A DNA stretch of 64,000 bases from Saprospiraceae bacterium (GCA_016714085.1 JADJNW010000003.1:496001-560000), one strand, 5' to 3'. Shown: positions 40,127-49,252, counted from the stretch's first letter. Numbers and translations are program-made. Notes: generated by a model from the sequence alone, not told the origin.

Positions 40127-41149
40127 TTAATGACAACCCTCGCTTGAGATAACAATCTGAGCATCTATCATTTTGTAAGATGCATTTAGCAGTTTGCAAA
40201 TGATGGCCAGTTTGTCGTGCAAGTTTTCTTCATCTAAGGAAGTAGTCATAGCACAGTCGTGCATTACTACTTCGTCGTAGATAATTTCGAGCCCATAGGC
40301 TTTTTCAATAGCTTCAAAAATTTGGGAGATGGGTGCTTCCACAAAACTGAGTTTTACCAATTCTTCTTTGCTAATAATGAACTTAGGCTGCGCTACAATT
40401 GACTTGACTAAGCGATTCTCAGCATTTAGGTATTTCACTTTTTGGTTAGGGGTTAGGATCACTTCAGGATTTTCGGATATTGAGTTTGTTTCGATACGGG
40501 ATTTTTTTTCTGCATAAACGGAGACCTTTCCGGTGATGACATCCACTTCCACGTCTTTAAAGTTCTCTGCATTTTTGATGCTAAAAGAAGTACCTACTAC
40601 TTCGGCGACCACTTCGCCAGCATGCACAATAAAGGGCTTGCCAGGATTTTTGGCCACTTCAAAAAAAGCCTCTCCGTGTAGGTGCAATTCTCGCTTACTT
40701 TTGTTGAAATCTTTATCGTACACTAGACTACTGCCAGGTTTTAATATTATCAGTGAGCCATCTGGAAGCGTAATTTTTTGATCCGAGGAATCGGTATTTT
40801 TTAGCTCAATACCATGCTGTGCAATAGCTGAAGGTGCTTGTTCCAAGTCTTTTTTAGGAAGAAGAGGTAATTCAAAACGGCTCAACCACACAAAAGCAAG
40901 AATCATTCCGATTGCAATACCCAATACCCATGCTGCACTTACGATTCGCCTTGTGGATGTCTTCCGAGCATTTTGAAGCAGCTTACGCTCAATCCTTTTG
41001 CCTACCTTTTGAAATACCTTGTCGGGATAGCTATTTTGATGAAACTCTGGTTGAGACTCATACCAAACCTGAATTTTCATATCTTCTTCGAAGTTGGTTT
41101 TTCCTTCAAGATAGCGTTTGGCAAGTTCATTGAACTCCTGTTGAGTCAT
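40127..41149 (-). CDS. FecR-family anti-sigma factor
   Basis: A 340-residue inner-membrane protein. N-terminal cytoplasmic part (1-66), one membrane helix (about 69-89, IVSAAWVLGIAIGMILAFVW), periplasmic FecR domain (about 115-225: DQKITLPDGSLIILKPGSSL, then HGEAFFEVAKNPGKPFIVHA) and a DUF4974-like C-terminal domain (LVKLSFVEAPISQIFEAIEK). It should relay a signal from the STN domain of SusC to the sigma factor encoded just upstream. The SusC start lies 77 bases downstream of its stop. Confidence 0.95.
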   Translation of the reverse strand: MTQQEFNELAKRYLEGKTNFEEDMKIQVWYESQPEFHQNSYPDKVFQKVGKRIERKLLQNARKTSTRRIVSAAWVLGIAIGMILAFVWLSRFELPLLPKKDLEQAPSAIAQHGIELKNTDSSDQKITLPDGSLIILKPGSSLVYDKDFNKSKRELHLHGEAFFEVAKNPGKPFIVHAGEVVAEVVGTSFSIKNAENFKDVEVDVITGKVSVYAEKKSRIETNSISENPEVILTPNQKVKYLNAENRLVKSIVAQPKFIISKEELVKLSFVEAPISQIFEAIEKAYGLEIIYDEVVMHDCAMTTSLDEENLHDKLAIICKLLNASYKMIDAQIVISSEGCH

Positions 41150-41174
41150 TTCACACTGATTAAGTTTAAGATGA

Positions 41175-41759
41175 TCAATTCTCAGACTGATATAGTTTCA
41201 AAGTATTTTTCAAATATTTAAGCGACTTCGTCAAGTGATACTCTACTGCTTTTTCACTCAAATTCAACTGTTTAGCAATTTCCTTGATCGGCTGATTTTC
41301 ATAGCGGCTTCGCCGAAACACCTCAGCACTTTTTTCGGGAAGCCGATTGAGTGCTTCTTCTATGGCTATGCTTAACTCTTTAAAGTTTAAAATTTGATCC
41401 CCATCAGGAGCTTGTTCCAATTCTTTAAAAACCAAGTATTCCTGGTATTTACGATAACTAAGTTGCGATTTAAAAAAAGAATAAACCTGATTTTTGATAG
41501 ATACAGCAAGGTAAATATCAAGGCGCTTGATCTCTACCTCCGCCCGGCGATTCCATAAACTCAAAAAGACCTCTTGAACCAGCTCCTCAGCATCTTGGAC
41601 ACCAATTTGATGAGAAGCCCATAGGTATAACTTATACCAATACCTTTGGTAGATTACCTCATAGGCTTTGAGGTTACCTTCACGAAGCAATATCACCAAT
41701 TGTGTGTCGGCTAGCTCTTTTACACTCATATCATGCTCCAGTGAGTTAATACGTAGCAC
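41175..41759 (-). CDS. ECF-type RNA polymerase sigma-70 factor (FecI-like)
   Basis: A 194-residue sigma factor with region 2 (LREGNLKAYEVIYQRYWYKL, then DAEELVQEVFLSLWNRR) and region 4 (IEEALNRLPEKSAEVFRRSR, then IKEIAKQLNLSEKAVEYHLT). It is 25 bases upstream of the FecR gene and forms the usual sigma/anti-sigma/SusC/SusD order of carbohydrate-induced loci. It probably activates the SusC-SusD operon when the SusC binds its glycan. Confidence 0.96.
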   Translation of the reverse strand: MLRINSLEHDMSVKELADTQLVILLREGNLKAYEVIYQRYWYKLYLWASHQIGVQDAEELVQEVFLSLWNRRAEVEIKRLDIYLAVSIKNQVYSFFKSQLSYRKYQEYLVFKELEQAPDGDQILNFKELSIAIEEALNRLPEKSAEVFRRSRYENQPIKEIAKQLNLSEKAVEYHLTKSLKYLKNTLKLYQSEN

Positions 41760-42373
41760 TCTCTTCTATAATAAGTAGGATAAAAAGGCAATATCCCTAA
41801 ACGAAATGCGTAAAAAATTTTGAAAAAATCAAATTCCTTGCAATAAAATTTCATTCATTTTAATTGAAACGCTTGATTTTATTGCTTTTGATATAGCTTA
41901 AATTGCTGAAAAAAAAATGGCGATTCTCGTTACTGGATTTTGATTGTGCATCTTCTTACAATCGATTAATTAGGTTGTTGATTATTTTCAACTAATTTAA
42001 AATCAGTTCTCTAAAAAAATACAATATTTTTTATTGAGAAAAAATCTGCAATCGATTTCTAATGATTTATCTTTGGCGCTGACTTCTACCTTTTTGCGAA
42101 AGTGAACTATTAAGCTTTTTGCCATACCAATGAAAGCAAACACATTTCCTATAGAAGAATGATAGGATATATTACATAGGAAAATATTTTTTAAATGAGT
42201 ACAATGGCTGATTTTATTATCTTTAAGAAAGAACATAGGCATAGAGAGAACCAATATTCCTGGTTTTTATAAAAAAATGAAAGATTAGCTTGTCTAATAG
42301 TTATTCGGAATGTAATCGTTTGTTTTTTTTTCAAAAACTAAAGTATCAATAAAATACTAAAACCTTTTTCATT
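41760..42373. promoter_or_regulatory. Divergent promoter region with two AATCGATT sites
   Basis: A 614-base AT-rich gap between the sigma-factor gene (leftward) and the RraA gene (rightward). It holds TACAATCGATTAATTAGG (41957) and TGCAATCGATTTCTAATG (42047), 90 bases apart. Following the first is an imperfect hairpin (AATTAGGTTG and CAACTAATT). The second is followed by a block resembling 18208-18296. No gene was supported; a minus-strand frame at 42003-42254 has no coding character. Confidence 0.5.
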
Positions 42374-43336
42374 ATGAAAGTCTTAATCAAATTCTTGATC
42401 CTGCTTGCATTCTTTCCACTCTTACTGCAAGCACAGCAAGTCCAAATCGCTAAAGATGAATTAGTCGCTATGACGCCCGAATGGAAAGGGGAACGTTTTC
42501 CTGATGGCAGACCTAAAGTTTCCGACGATATTTTGAAGCGAATGAAATCAGTTACGCTAGAGGAAGCATGGGCTACCTGTCGGGGCGCCGGTTTCAATTA
42601 TCAATATGAAGGAAATTGGATGCAAGTGAATCCAGAAGGTGTATTGGTTGGAAGAGCTGTAACTGCTACTTTTTTTCCGGGAAGACCAGATATCCATAAG
42701 GTCATACAGGACAAAGGGAAAACTGACGGACGCGTACTCGCGCCAAACGCTTGGGCAATCGATATGCTTCAGCCTGGTGACGTATATGTGGTGGATCAGC
42801 ATGGCGCTGAAATTGACGGACCAACCGTTGGCGATAACCTGGCAAACTCCATTTTTGGCAGATCCGGCAATGGAATGATTTATGATGGGCCCGTTAGAGA
42901 TGTAAACGGCATGAAAGAAATCGAAGGATTTACGGCCTATTTCAAAACGTATCATCCTTCCCATCACTTTGGCAGCATCGGCCCAAGTGGAAGGGCAATG
43001 AATTTAAATACAACATTGGTAGGCATTAATACCCCAACCCGAATTGGCGCGGCTACTGTAATGCCGGGTGATGTTGTTCTTGCAAGAGATGGGGGTGTGC
43101 TGTTTATTCCGCCTCATTTAGCCCAACAAGTAGTTGAAACTTCAGAAATCGTTCGACTAAGAGATATGTTTGGTCACCAAAGATTGCGTGAGAAAAAATA
43201 TACCGCCGGTCAAATCGATACACGTTGGTCGGATGAAATTGAGAAAGATTTTTCTCAGTGGTTGAGAGATAACAAAATGAACCTTCCTGTGTCACCTGAG
43301 CGAGTGGAGGAGTTGCTGAAAACAAGAACTTGGTAA
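42374..43336 (+). CDS. Secreted RraA-family protein (aldolase-like), full length
   Basis: A 320-residue protein with a signal peptide (MKVLIKFLILLAFFPLLLQA). The central RraA/HMG-aldolase fold (about 90-240) keeps GRAVTATFF, GDVYVVDQHG, GDNLANSIFGRSGNG (Gly153-Asp154) and YDGPVRDV (Arg175-Asp176). Those residues match the metal and pyruvate site of class II aldolases of this fold. It has family-specific N- and C-terminal extensions ending in RTW, shared with the copies at 2-748 and 60989. The next gene, 29 bases downstream, is a Tat-type enolase-superfamily protein; the same pairing recurs at 59395-61918. I infer a periplasmic aldolase or decarboxylase acting on the dehydratase product. RNase regulation is unlikely outside the cytoplasm. 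Confidence 0.85.
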   Translation: MKVLIKFLILLAFFPLLLQAQQVQIAKDELVAMTPEWKGERFPDGRPKVSDDILKRMKSVTLEEAWATCRGAGFNYQYEGNWMQVNPEGVLVGRAVTATFFPGRPDIHKVIQDKGKTDGRVLAPNAWAIDMLQPGDVYVVDQHGAEIDGPTVGDNLANSIFGRSGNGMIYDGPVRDVNGMKEIEGFTAYFKTYHPSHHFGSIGPSGRAMNLNTTLVGINTPTRIGAATVMPGDVVLARDGGVLFIPPHLAQQVVETSEIVRLRDMFGHQRLREKKYTAGQIDTRWSDEIEKDFSQWLRDNKMNLPVSPERVEELLKTRTW

Positions 43337-43365
43337 TCGATTAACTAAACTATTATAAAATAATC

Positions 43366-44672
43366 ATGAAAAAATTATCTTCAAGGCGTTCATTTTTGAC
43401 CAAGGGCGCGCTGGCTGGTGCCTTTGGGCTAACCGGACTATCACAAACTTTTGGCAAAGGATATACCAATGCGGTGGATGACAATCCTAAACTGTCTGCC
43501 CCTACTGATCTAAAGATCACAGATGTAAAAGTTGCTTATCTGAGAGGCGGTGGGAGAATGTTTATTAAACTGGAAACGAATCAAGGTATTGTCGGATATG
43601 GGGAAGGCGTGGATGCCGTAGGTGGTGCTTATCACCTGGCAAAGCGATTTGGATTTCAATTAAGAAATCAAAATCCATTGAACGTCCATCGGATCTTTGA
43701 TCAAATTAGAAAAGCTGGTGTGTTTGGAGGTGCTCAAGCAGGGATGTACATAGCCGTTTTAACAGCGATTGAGACAGCACTATGGGATCTGGCAGGAAAG
43801 GCACTGAATCTTCCGGTCTATCAATTATTGGGTGGTAAGTTCCGCGATAGTGTTCGGGTGTATATGGATACAGCGCTGTATCAGAACCAGTTACCAAAGC
43901 CTGAAGATTTTGCAACCGCTGCAAAGGAAGCCGTTGATATGGGGATGACCGCTGTAAAGTTTGATCTGGATCAAGGAAACGATCCTAATAAATATGACCG
44001 ATATAACTGGACAGCAAGTCCTGCAGAAATCCAACGGATGTACGATCAAATGGCAGCTGCAAGGCAAGCCGTGGGACCAAACATTGATATTTGTGCAGAC
44101 ATGCACGGACGATATGACTTCCCAACTGCGCAGCGTGCAGCTAAAGTCCTGGAGCCGTTGAACCTGATGTGGCTGGAGGAGCCCATTCCAGCTGAAAATG
44201 TTGATGCTTACGTGGAAATCGCAAAATCTACCAGCACGCCAATTTGTGTGGGAGAAAACGTTTATCTCGGTTATGGTTTCAGACCTTATTTGGAAAAAGG
44301 AGCTGCTGATATCATCATGCCGGATTTGCAAAAAGCAGGTGGTTTGGGAGAAGGTCAACGCATTGCGAATTTAGCTAATTTATATTATGTTCCTTTTGCG
44401 CCTCATATGGTTGCGTCTTATTTAGGAGCAATGGCAGCTGCCCACGTGTGTGCCTCCGTGCCGAATTTCATGATTTTGGAGTGGCAGATTTATTACCACA
44501 AAGATCCAATGTGGAGAGAAATTGTCAATTTCGAAGGTGAATTTGTGGAAAAAGGCTTTATAAAAGTGCTGGACAAACCAGGTATTGGCGTGGATATCAA
44601 CGAGGAAGGCTTAAAAAATACGCCGCTCAGGGTATTCCTTTCTTTGAGTACAAGTTTATACTAAATCTATGA
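43366..44672 (+). CDS. Tat-exported enolase-superfamily (mandelate racemase/MLE) dehydratase, 3' frameshift
   Basis: A protein of about 435 residues with a twin-arginine signal (SRRSFLTKGALAGAFGLTGL). The MR/MLE capping domain and barrel follow. Metal ligands appear as Asp245 in CADMHGRY, Glu271 in WLEEPIP and Glu297 in VGENVY. Lys198 in VKFD and the His in APHMV are likely acid/base residues. The annotated-looking stop at 44664 follows an aberrant tail. One more A in the run at 44613-44618 gives G-L-K-K-Y-A-A-Q-G-I-P-F-F-E-Y to a stop at 44670-44672, the ending expected for the group. Probably a sugar-acid dehydratase (mannonate/gluconate/xylonate type); the substrate cannot be read from sequence. 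Export of such an enzyme is unusual. Confidence 0.88.
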
Positions 44673-45378
44673 TTCGATGATTGGTCAAAAGTGTTGCATC
44701 AACCCTTTTGACCTACTGTGATAGAATATCCATTCATATTTCGCTTCGTATAGTTACCTCTGATACGAAAAATAAATTGTTTATACTTCCCATTTAAGAA
44801 AGAAAAATCTATAAAAAACTGATTTTTAAAAAAATATTGGCATTAAAGAGGTATTTATTAAAAAAATAAGTGTAAATTCGACACTTGAAGACAGGTGTCA
44901 ACGTTGACACTCGAGAAAATTAAGCCGAGGTTTAGGCTTTTTCATAGTGCTATTACTCGTCTTGATTTTTTCATATCCCAAAGGACATCTAAAATAATTT
45001 TTGAAATCGATTACAAAGTTTTTCGAAGCCTCATTTTAAAAACAAGGACAGCGTACATGGCATTAAGCAATGGAGTTGCAAAATAAGTTTTTATAAAAAG
45101 AACTTATTTATACGTATCGTGAGTAAATAGAATTTGAGTACAAACTAAAGACATGGACTGCAAAATTTACCCGTTTTGTGAAGACCTTCCGCGACAGCAC
45201 AGATATAAGTAGAGTTATTTAATAATATATTACCTATTGTTAGAGATAGTTTTATCTTCATGGGAGGCTAAAACTCACACGCAATATCGTCTGTATTAGG
45301 CTACATTATAATATCGGAAAACAGAAGTCTTACACTCATAATATTCTTAAAATTATTATATAACCTAAAATCGTTACT
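44673..45378. promoter_or_regulatory. Regulatory gap with three palindromes before the SMP-30 lipoprotein gene
   Basis: A 706-base gap without a supported gene. It holds AAGTGT-N7-ACACTT (44868-44886), the perfect 16-base palindrome GTGTCAACGTTGACAC (44897-44912) and TGAAATCGATTACAAAG (45002). About 130 bases left of 44886 resemble the region before 46716 upstream of the first esterase gene. A 63-codon frame at 44895-45086 overlaps these sites and is not convincing. Confidence 0.55.
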
Positions 45379-46437
45379 ATGAAAAAAAGCGTATTTTATT
45401 TACTTGCGTTCGTTTCCATTATCGGGTTTTATGCTTGCTCAGAAGACCCTACCTTAGAGTCAGGAATGGACGATGCGAGTTTTAACACGGATCTTCTTAA
45501 TGTCAATCCAATGGACGATCCTACTGGTCTTGTAGCCCCATTTAGTGTAGTGGCAACCATCGCAACGGGATTTAGCTTCACGGAAGGACCTGCTGTTGAT
45601 AGCAAGGGAAATGTGTTTTTCACAGATCAACCCAATGACAAAATTTACAAATGGTCAGCGAATAAAGGCACTATATCGCTGTTTCTGCAAGGAACAGGAC
45701 GCTCCAATGGGATGGCTTTTGATCGGGATGGCAACCTGATCGCTTGTGCAGATTTACATGGGGAATTGTGGAAAATATTTCCTGACGGCACCCATGAAGT
45801 ATTGGTTGATAACTATAATGGTAAATTATTGAATGGTCCAAACGACGTATGGATCAACCCTGTAAACGGTGGAATTTATATCACTGACCCCATATTCCCA
45901 AGAGATTATTGGGATAATGATGATCCTCGGAAACAAAGCTGGCCCCCCACGCACTCGGAACAAGCCGAAACAGGTAAGGGCGGTCATGTGTATTACCTGG
46001 CGCCTGGCGCTACCGAACTGGTTCGGGTCACTACTTTGCCCGCATGGAATGCTGACTCGTGGCCCAATGGTATTGTAGGAACCCCGGATGGTTCAAAACT
46101 ATACGTAAACCAATGGAATTTTGATGGGACGGGTGGAATTTGGTCTTTTGATATCAACCGCGACGGAACGATTTCCAATATGAAACCTTTTGTCCCTGGG
46201 CTGAACTTCTGCGATGGGATGTCCATGGATAAACGTGGAAATGTTTACGTAAGTGCCGGACAAGGTGTAAGTGTCTATAATCCAAGAGGGGTTAAGGTTT
46301 TAGATATTGTAACGGGTGGTGCAACCAATAATGTTTTTGCAGGTAAAAATAACAAAACCTTATTTATCACGGGTCCTGTCACTGGTGTAAGTACACTTGA
46401 AATGAGAGTGAAAGGCGTAGAGAAATTTAATAATTAA
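45379..46437 (+). CDS. SMP-30/gluconolactonase-like lipoprotein
   Basis: A 352-residue lipoprotein (LLAFVSIIGFYACSEDP, Cys20) with an SMP-30 propeller. Ligand-type residues are seen as Glu in FSFTEGPAVD, Asn in LNGPNDVW and Asp in FCDGMSMD. Such enzymes open sugar-acid lactones. It is downstream of the RraA and enolase-superfamily genes on the same strand but has its own regulatory region, and a terminator follows it. The likely site of action is the periplasm or outer membrane surface. Substrate unknown; xylono-, arabinono- or glucuronate-derived lactones are candidates from context. Confidence 0.88.
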   Translation: MKKSVFYLLAFVSIIGFYACSEDPTLESGMDDASFNTDLLNVNPMDDPTGLVAPFSVVATIATGFSFTEGPAVDSKGNVFFTDQPNDKIYKWSANKGTISLFLQGTGRSNGMAFDRDGNLIACADLHGELWKIFPDGTHEVLVDNYNGKLLNGPNDVWINPVNGGIYITDPIFPRDYWDNDDPRKQSWPPTHSEQAETGKGGHVYYLAPGATELVRVTTLPAWNADSWPNGIVGTPDGSKLYVNQWNFDGTGGIWSFDINRDGTISNMKPFVPGLNFCDGMSMDKRGNVYVSAGQGVSVYNPRGVKVLDIVTGGATNNVFAGKNNKTLFITGPVTGVSTLEMRVKGVEKFNN

Positions 46438-46476
46438 CAATATTTAGTTTTTTAATGGTAATGTAAAGGATTAACT

Positions 46477-46503
46477 AAGCTCTTGCGTTGCAGGAGCTTT
46501 TTT
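46477..46503 (+). terminator. Intrinsic terminator after the SMP-30 lipoprotein gene
   Basis: AAGCTCTTGC and GCAGGAGCTT form a 10-bp stem (with GU pairs) and a 3-base loop, followed by a T-run. It lies 40 bases after the stop codon. Confidence 0.8.
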
Positions 46504-46697
46504 ATTTATGTGTTATTATAATTACACTCCTCTATTTTGATGTATTGTAATGGAATATTTATGATTTTTCATTTTGCAAAGTTATTTCTAGTACAAAAGA
46601 TAAAGTATGTACACTTGCCGTTTAGAAAAGAAAAATCTCAAGAAAATTGATTTTCAGAAAAAAATATTAGCTTTTGATGCATTCCTATTAAAAAAAT

Positions 46698-46716
46698 AAG
46701 TGTAAATTCGACACTT
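46698..46716. promoter_or_regulatory. AAGTGT-N7-ACACTT candidate operator before the esterase run
   Basis: AAGTGTAAATTCGACACTT is identical to 44868-44886, and both are preceded by AAAAAAT plus about 100 bases of similar sequence. It is 76 bases upstream of the first CE1-like esterase gene. A third, diverged site with the same arms and spacing is at 22163-22181. Confidence 0.6.
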
Positions 46717-46791
46717 GTAAGAATGGTATTTTTTGAATGGAACGAATGTGATTTTTTGTGCCTCTTTTTTTACCCAATGATAGATTAAAAC

Positions 46792-47913
46792 ATGAAATGG
46801 AAATTACAACCCGTCCTCTTCTGGGCTTTTCTGAGCGTTTACACCTTAGCGTTCGCCCAGCCACCTCGCGGTCCTTTCGTCATTTCTCCGCAGGTCAATT
46901 CGGATAAAACCGTCACTTTTCGTTTCTTATCTCGCGCTGCCAAAGAAGTAAAACTGAATGCGCAATTTGAAAAAGCGCCAGTTGCTATGACCAAAGACAC
47001 TTCCGGCGTGTGGAGCGTGACGCTTGGTCCGGTTAAGCCCGATATGTATCCTTATAGTTTTGTGGTGGATGGCATATCAGTAGCCGACCCTAGAAATTCT
47101 GCCATTTTTCCGAATGAAGGATTTCAAAATAGCATTGTAGAAATTACGGGCGATGTACCTTTGGTTCATACGATTCAAAACGTACCGCATGGCACCGTCT
47201 CTTACCGATACTATAATTCACCCGAATTAGGCACGAGACCGGTGGTGATTTACACGCCGCCCGGTTATGAAAAAGATTCAAAAACGAAATACCCCGTACT
47301 GTACTTGCTGCATGGCACGACCGATACCGAGGAAACCTGGACAAAAGTGGGAAGAGCGAATATCATTCTCGACAACCTCATCGCACAAGACAAAGCCAAG
47401 CCTATGATTATCGTCATGCCTTATGGCAGGGCGTATCCGGTTATTAGCAAATCTTCGGGTAGTCTCCGAAACTGGGAAAATTTGCAGGAATTTAAAAAAG
47501 ACTTTTTAAATAACCTGCTTCCTTTTATTGAACAAAATTATCGGATTAAAAAAGATAAAGATAGCCGCGCCATTGCTGGGTTTTCTGGTGGCGGCGGCGA
47601 AACATTGTATCTCGGTTTGAATAATCCCGATTTGTTCAGTTGGGTTTGCGGCTTTGCGCCTGGCATGTTGAAAAATGAATTTGATCGTAATAACGCCGTT
47701 GCATTTGAAGATCCGGCAAAAACCAATCAACGCTTGAAATTATTCTGGATTGGCGTGGGCAAAGAGGATGGTTTGTACGCGGTCATATCAGATTACTTGA
47801 AAGTATTGGATGAAAAGAAGATTAAACACGAAACGTTCATTTCGGATGGTGGACATACCTGGATGAATTGTAAGCTGTATCTGACTACTATTGCTCAAAA
47901 ACTTTTTAAGTAA
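46792..47913 (+). CDS. Secreted CE1-like esterase with N-terminal E-set domain (1)
   Basis: A 373-residue secreted esterase: signal peptide (1-22), an E-set/CBM48-like domain (about 24-120: FVISPQVNSDKTVTFRFLSR, then WSVTLGPVKPDMYPYSF), then an alpha/beta-hydrolase of the esterase D/CE1 type. Catalytic residues look like Ser265 (GFSGGGG), Asp326 (GKEDGL) and His355 (GGHTWMN). CE1 members cut feruloyl or acetyl esters from xylan, and the layout resembles Bacteroidota feruloyl esterases. It is one of three tandem, closely related copies (with 48027 and 49253). Which ester it cuts is not decided. Confidence 0.9.
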   Translation: MKWKLQPVLFWAFLSVYTLAFAQPPRGPFVISPQVNSDKTVTFRFLSRAAKEVKLNAQFEKAPVAMTKDTSGVWSVTLGPVKPDMYPYSFVVDGISVADPRNSAIFPNEGFQNSIVEITGDVPLVHTIQNVPHGTVSYRYYNSPELGTRPVVIYTPPGYEKDSKTKYPVLYLLHGTTDTEETWTKVGRANIILDNLIAQDKAKPMIIVMPYGRAYPVISKSSGSLRNWENLQEFKKDFLNNLLPFIEQNYRIKKDKDSRAIAGFSGGGGETLYLGLNNPDLFSWVCGFAPGMLKNEFDRNNAVAFEDPAKTNQRLKLFWIGVGKEDGLYAVISDYLKVLDEKKIKHETFISDGGHTWMNCKLYLTTIAQKLFK

Positions 47914-48026
47914 ACCGCAAAATGTAAAATATTAAATGTAAAATGTAAAAAGTACAGCTCTTCCGTACACAGTGATATTTTAAATCGAACAGTTATTTTT
48001 TAAGCGTTATTAAATAACTTTTAAAA

Positions 48027-49187
48027 ATGCAAAAGAAAACCATTTTCCGATCATTGTCGCTCTGGATAATGCTTTGCATTTCCAACTTAGCCATCAGCCA
48101 GCCGCCGCGCGGTCCTTTCGTCATTTCCCCGCAGGTCAATCCCGATAAAACCGTCACTTTTCGCTATTTGGCGCCTTCCGCTAAGGAGGTAAAACTGAGC
48201 GCTCAATTTGAAAAAGCGCCGGTCGCTATGACGAAAGACGCGCAGGGCATTTGGAGTGTAACGCTCGGTCCGGTAGCGCCCGATATGTATCCTTATAGTT
48301 TTCAAGTGGACGGCGTCACGGTGATGGACCCTGCCAATGTCGCTTACTTTCCGAACGAGCGTTTTAAAGGCAGTATCGTGGATGTTCCTGGTGATACGCC
48401 TTTGATTCATGCCATGAAAGACGTCCCGCACGGCACGGTTACGTATGAGTATTATCCATCACTTGAAGGAAGTACCGGTTCTTTGGTGGTTTATACCCCG
48501 CCCGGTTATAACCAAAATCCTTCCAAAAAATACCCGGTTTTTTATCTAATAAGCGGCACGACCGATACCGAAGAAACCTATTTTAAAGTAGGGCGCACCA
48601 ATCTGATTCTCGACAATCTCATTGCCGAAGGCAAAGCCCAGCCCATGATTATCGTGATGCCTTACGGAAATCCTGCCGCCAGAATCGCCGAGCAAACCGG
48701 CAAACCCAAGCCTGCTGATCCTTTTGGACGGGAAAGTGCAGATGCGGTCAATCGCGCAAAGCAATTTGAAGATGATGTAATAAAAAATATCATTCCTTAT
48801 ATAGAAAAAAATTATCGGGCGATTGCAAATCGGGAAAGCCGCGCCATTGGCGGGTTTTCACGCGGTGGCGGTCAGACGTTGAGAACGGCTTTTGGCAATA
48901 TGGACAAATTCGCCTGGATTTGCTGCTACAGCGCTTACCTGGCACCCGCCGAGATGAATACGACTTACAAACACATTGCGGAAAATCCTGATAATACGAA
49001 TAAACAATTGAAACTGCTGTGGGTAAGCGTGGGCAATGAAGATTTCCTGTACCAAGGAACCGTGGAATTTATGGATTACCTGAAAGCTAAAAATATCAAC
49101 TTCAAAAGCTGGGTCAACGATGGCGGGCATACCTGGATGAATGTAAAGAAATACCTGGCTGCAACCGCGCCATTATTATTTAAATAA
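48027..49187 (+). CDS. Secreted CE1-like esterase with N-terminal E-set domain (2)
   Basis: A 386-residue paralogue of the preceding gene. The first 130 residues are almost the same at DNA level (QPPRGPFVISPQVNPDKTVT, then VTLGPVAPDMYPYSF), whereas the hydrolase half is more diverged. Nucleophile block GFSRGGGQ, acid GNEDFLYQ, His in DGGHTWMN. It has an extra loop after the MPYGNP block (GKPKPADPFGRESADAVNRA) not present in the third copy. A signal peptide (1-25) is present. The pattern points to recent duplication followed by change in the catalytic half, perhaps for different acyl groups. A CE1 feruloyl/acetyl esterase role is inferred. Confidence 0.9.
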   Translation: MQKKTIFRSLSLWIMLCISNLAISQPPRGPFVISPQVNPDKTVTFRYLAPSAKEVKLSAQFEKAPVAMTKDAQGIWSVTLGPVAPDMYPYSFQVDGVTVMDPANVAYFPNERFKGSIVDVPGDTPLIHAMKDVPHGTVTYEYYPSLEGSTGSLVVYTPPGYNQNPSKKYPVFYLISGTTDTEETYFKVGRTNLILDNLIAEGKAQPMIIVMPYGNPAARIAEQTGKPKPADPFGRESADAVNRAKQFEDDVIKNIIPYIEKNYRAIANRESRAIGGFSRGGGQTLRTAFGNMDKFAWICCYSAYLAPAEMNTTYKHIAENPDNTNKQLKLLWVSVGNEDFLYQGTVEFMDYLKAKNINFKSWVNDGGHTWMNVKKYLAATAPLLFK

Positions 49188-49252
49188 ATGATCCTGAGTT
49201 TACTAAACTTTAAAAATTTAATAAATGTAAATAACTTTTTAATGTTAAAAAC

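Noticed and set aside
42003..42254. 83-codon minus-strand frame in the sigma-RraA gap
   Set aside because: It lies over the AATCGATT site and has no coding signature.
44895..45086. 63-codon plus-strand frame before the SMP-30 lipoprotein gene
   Set aside because: It covers the palindromic operator sites and lacks any recognisable feature; more likely regulatory DNA.
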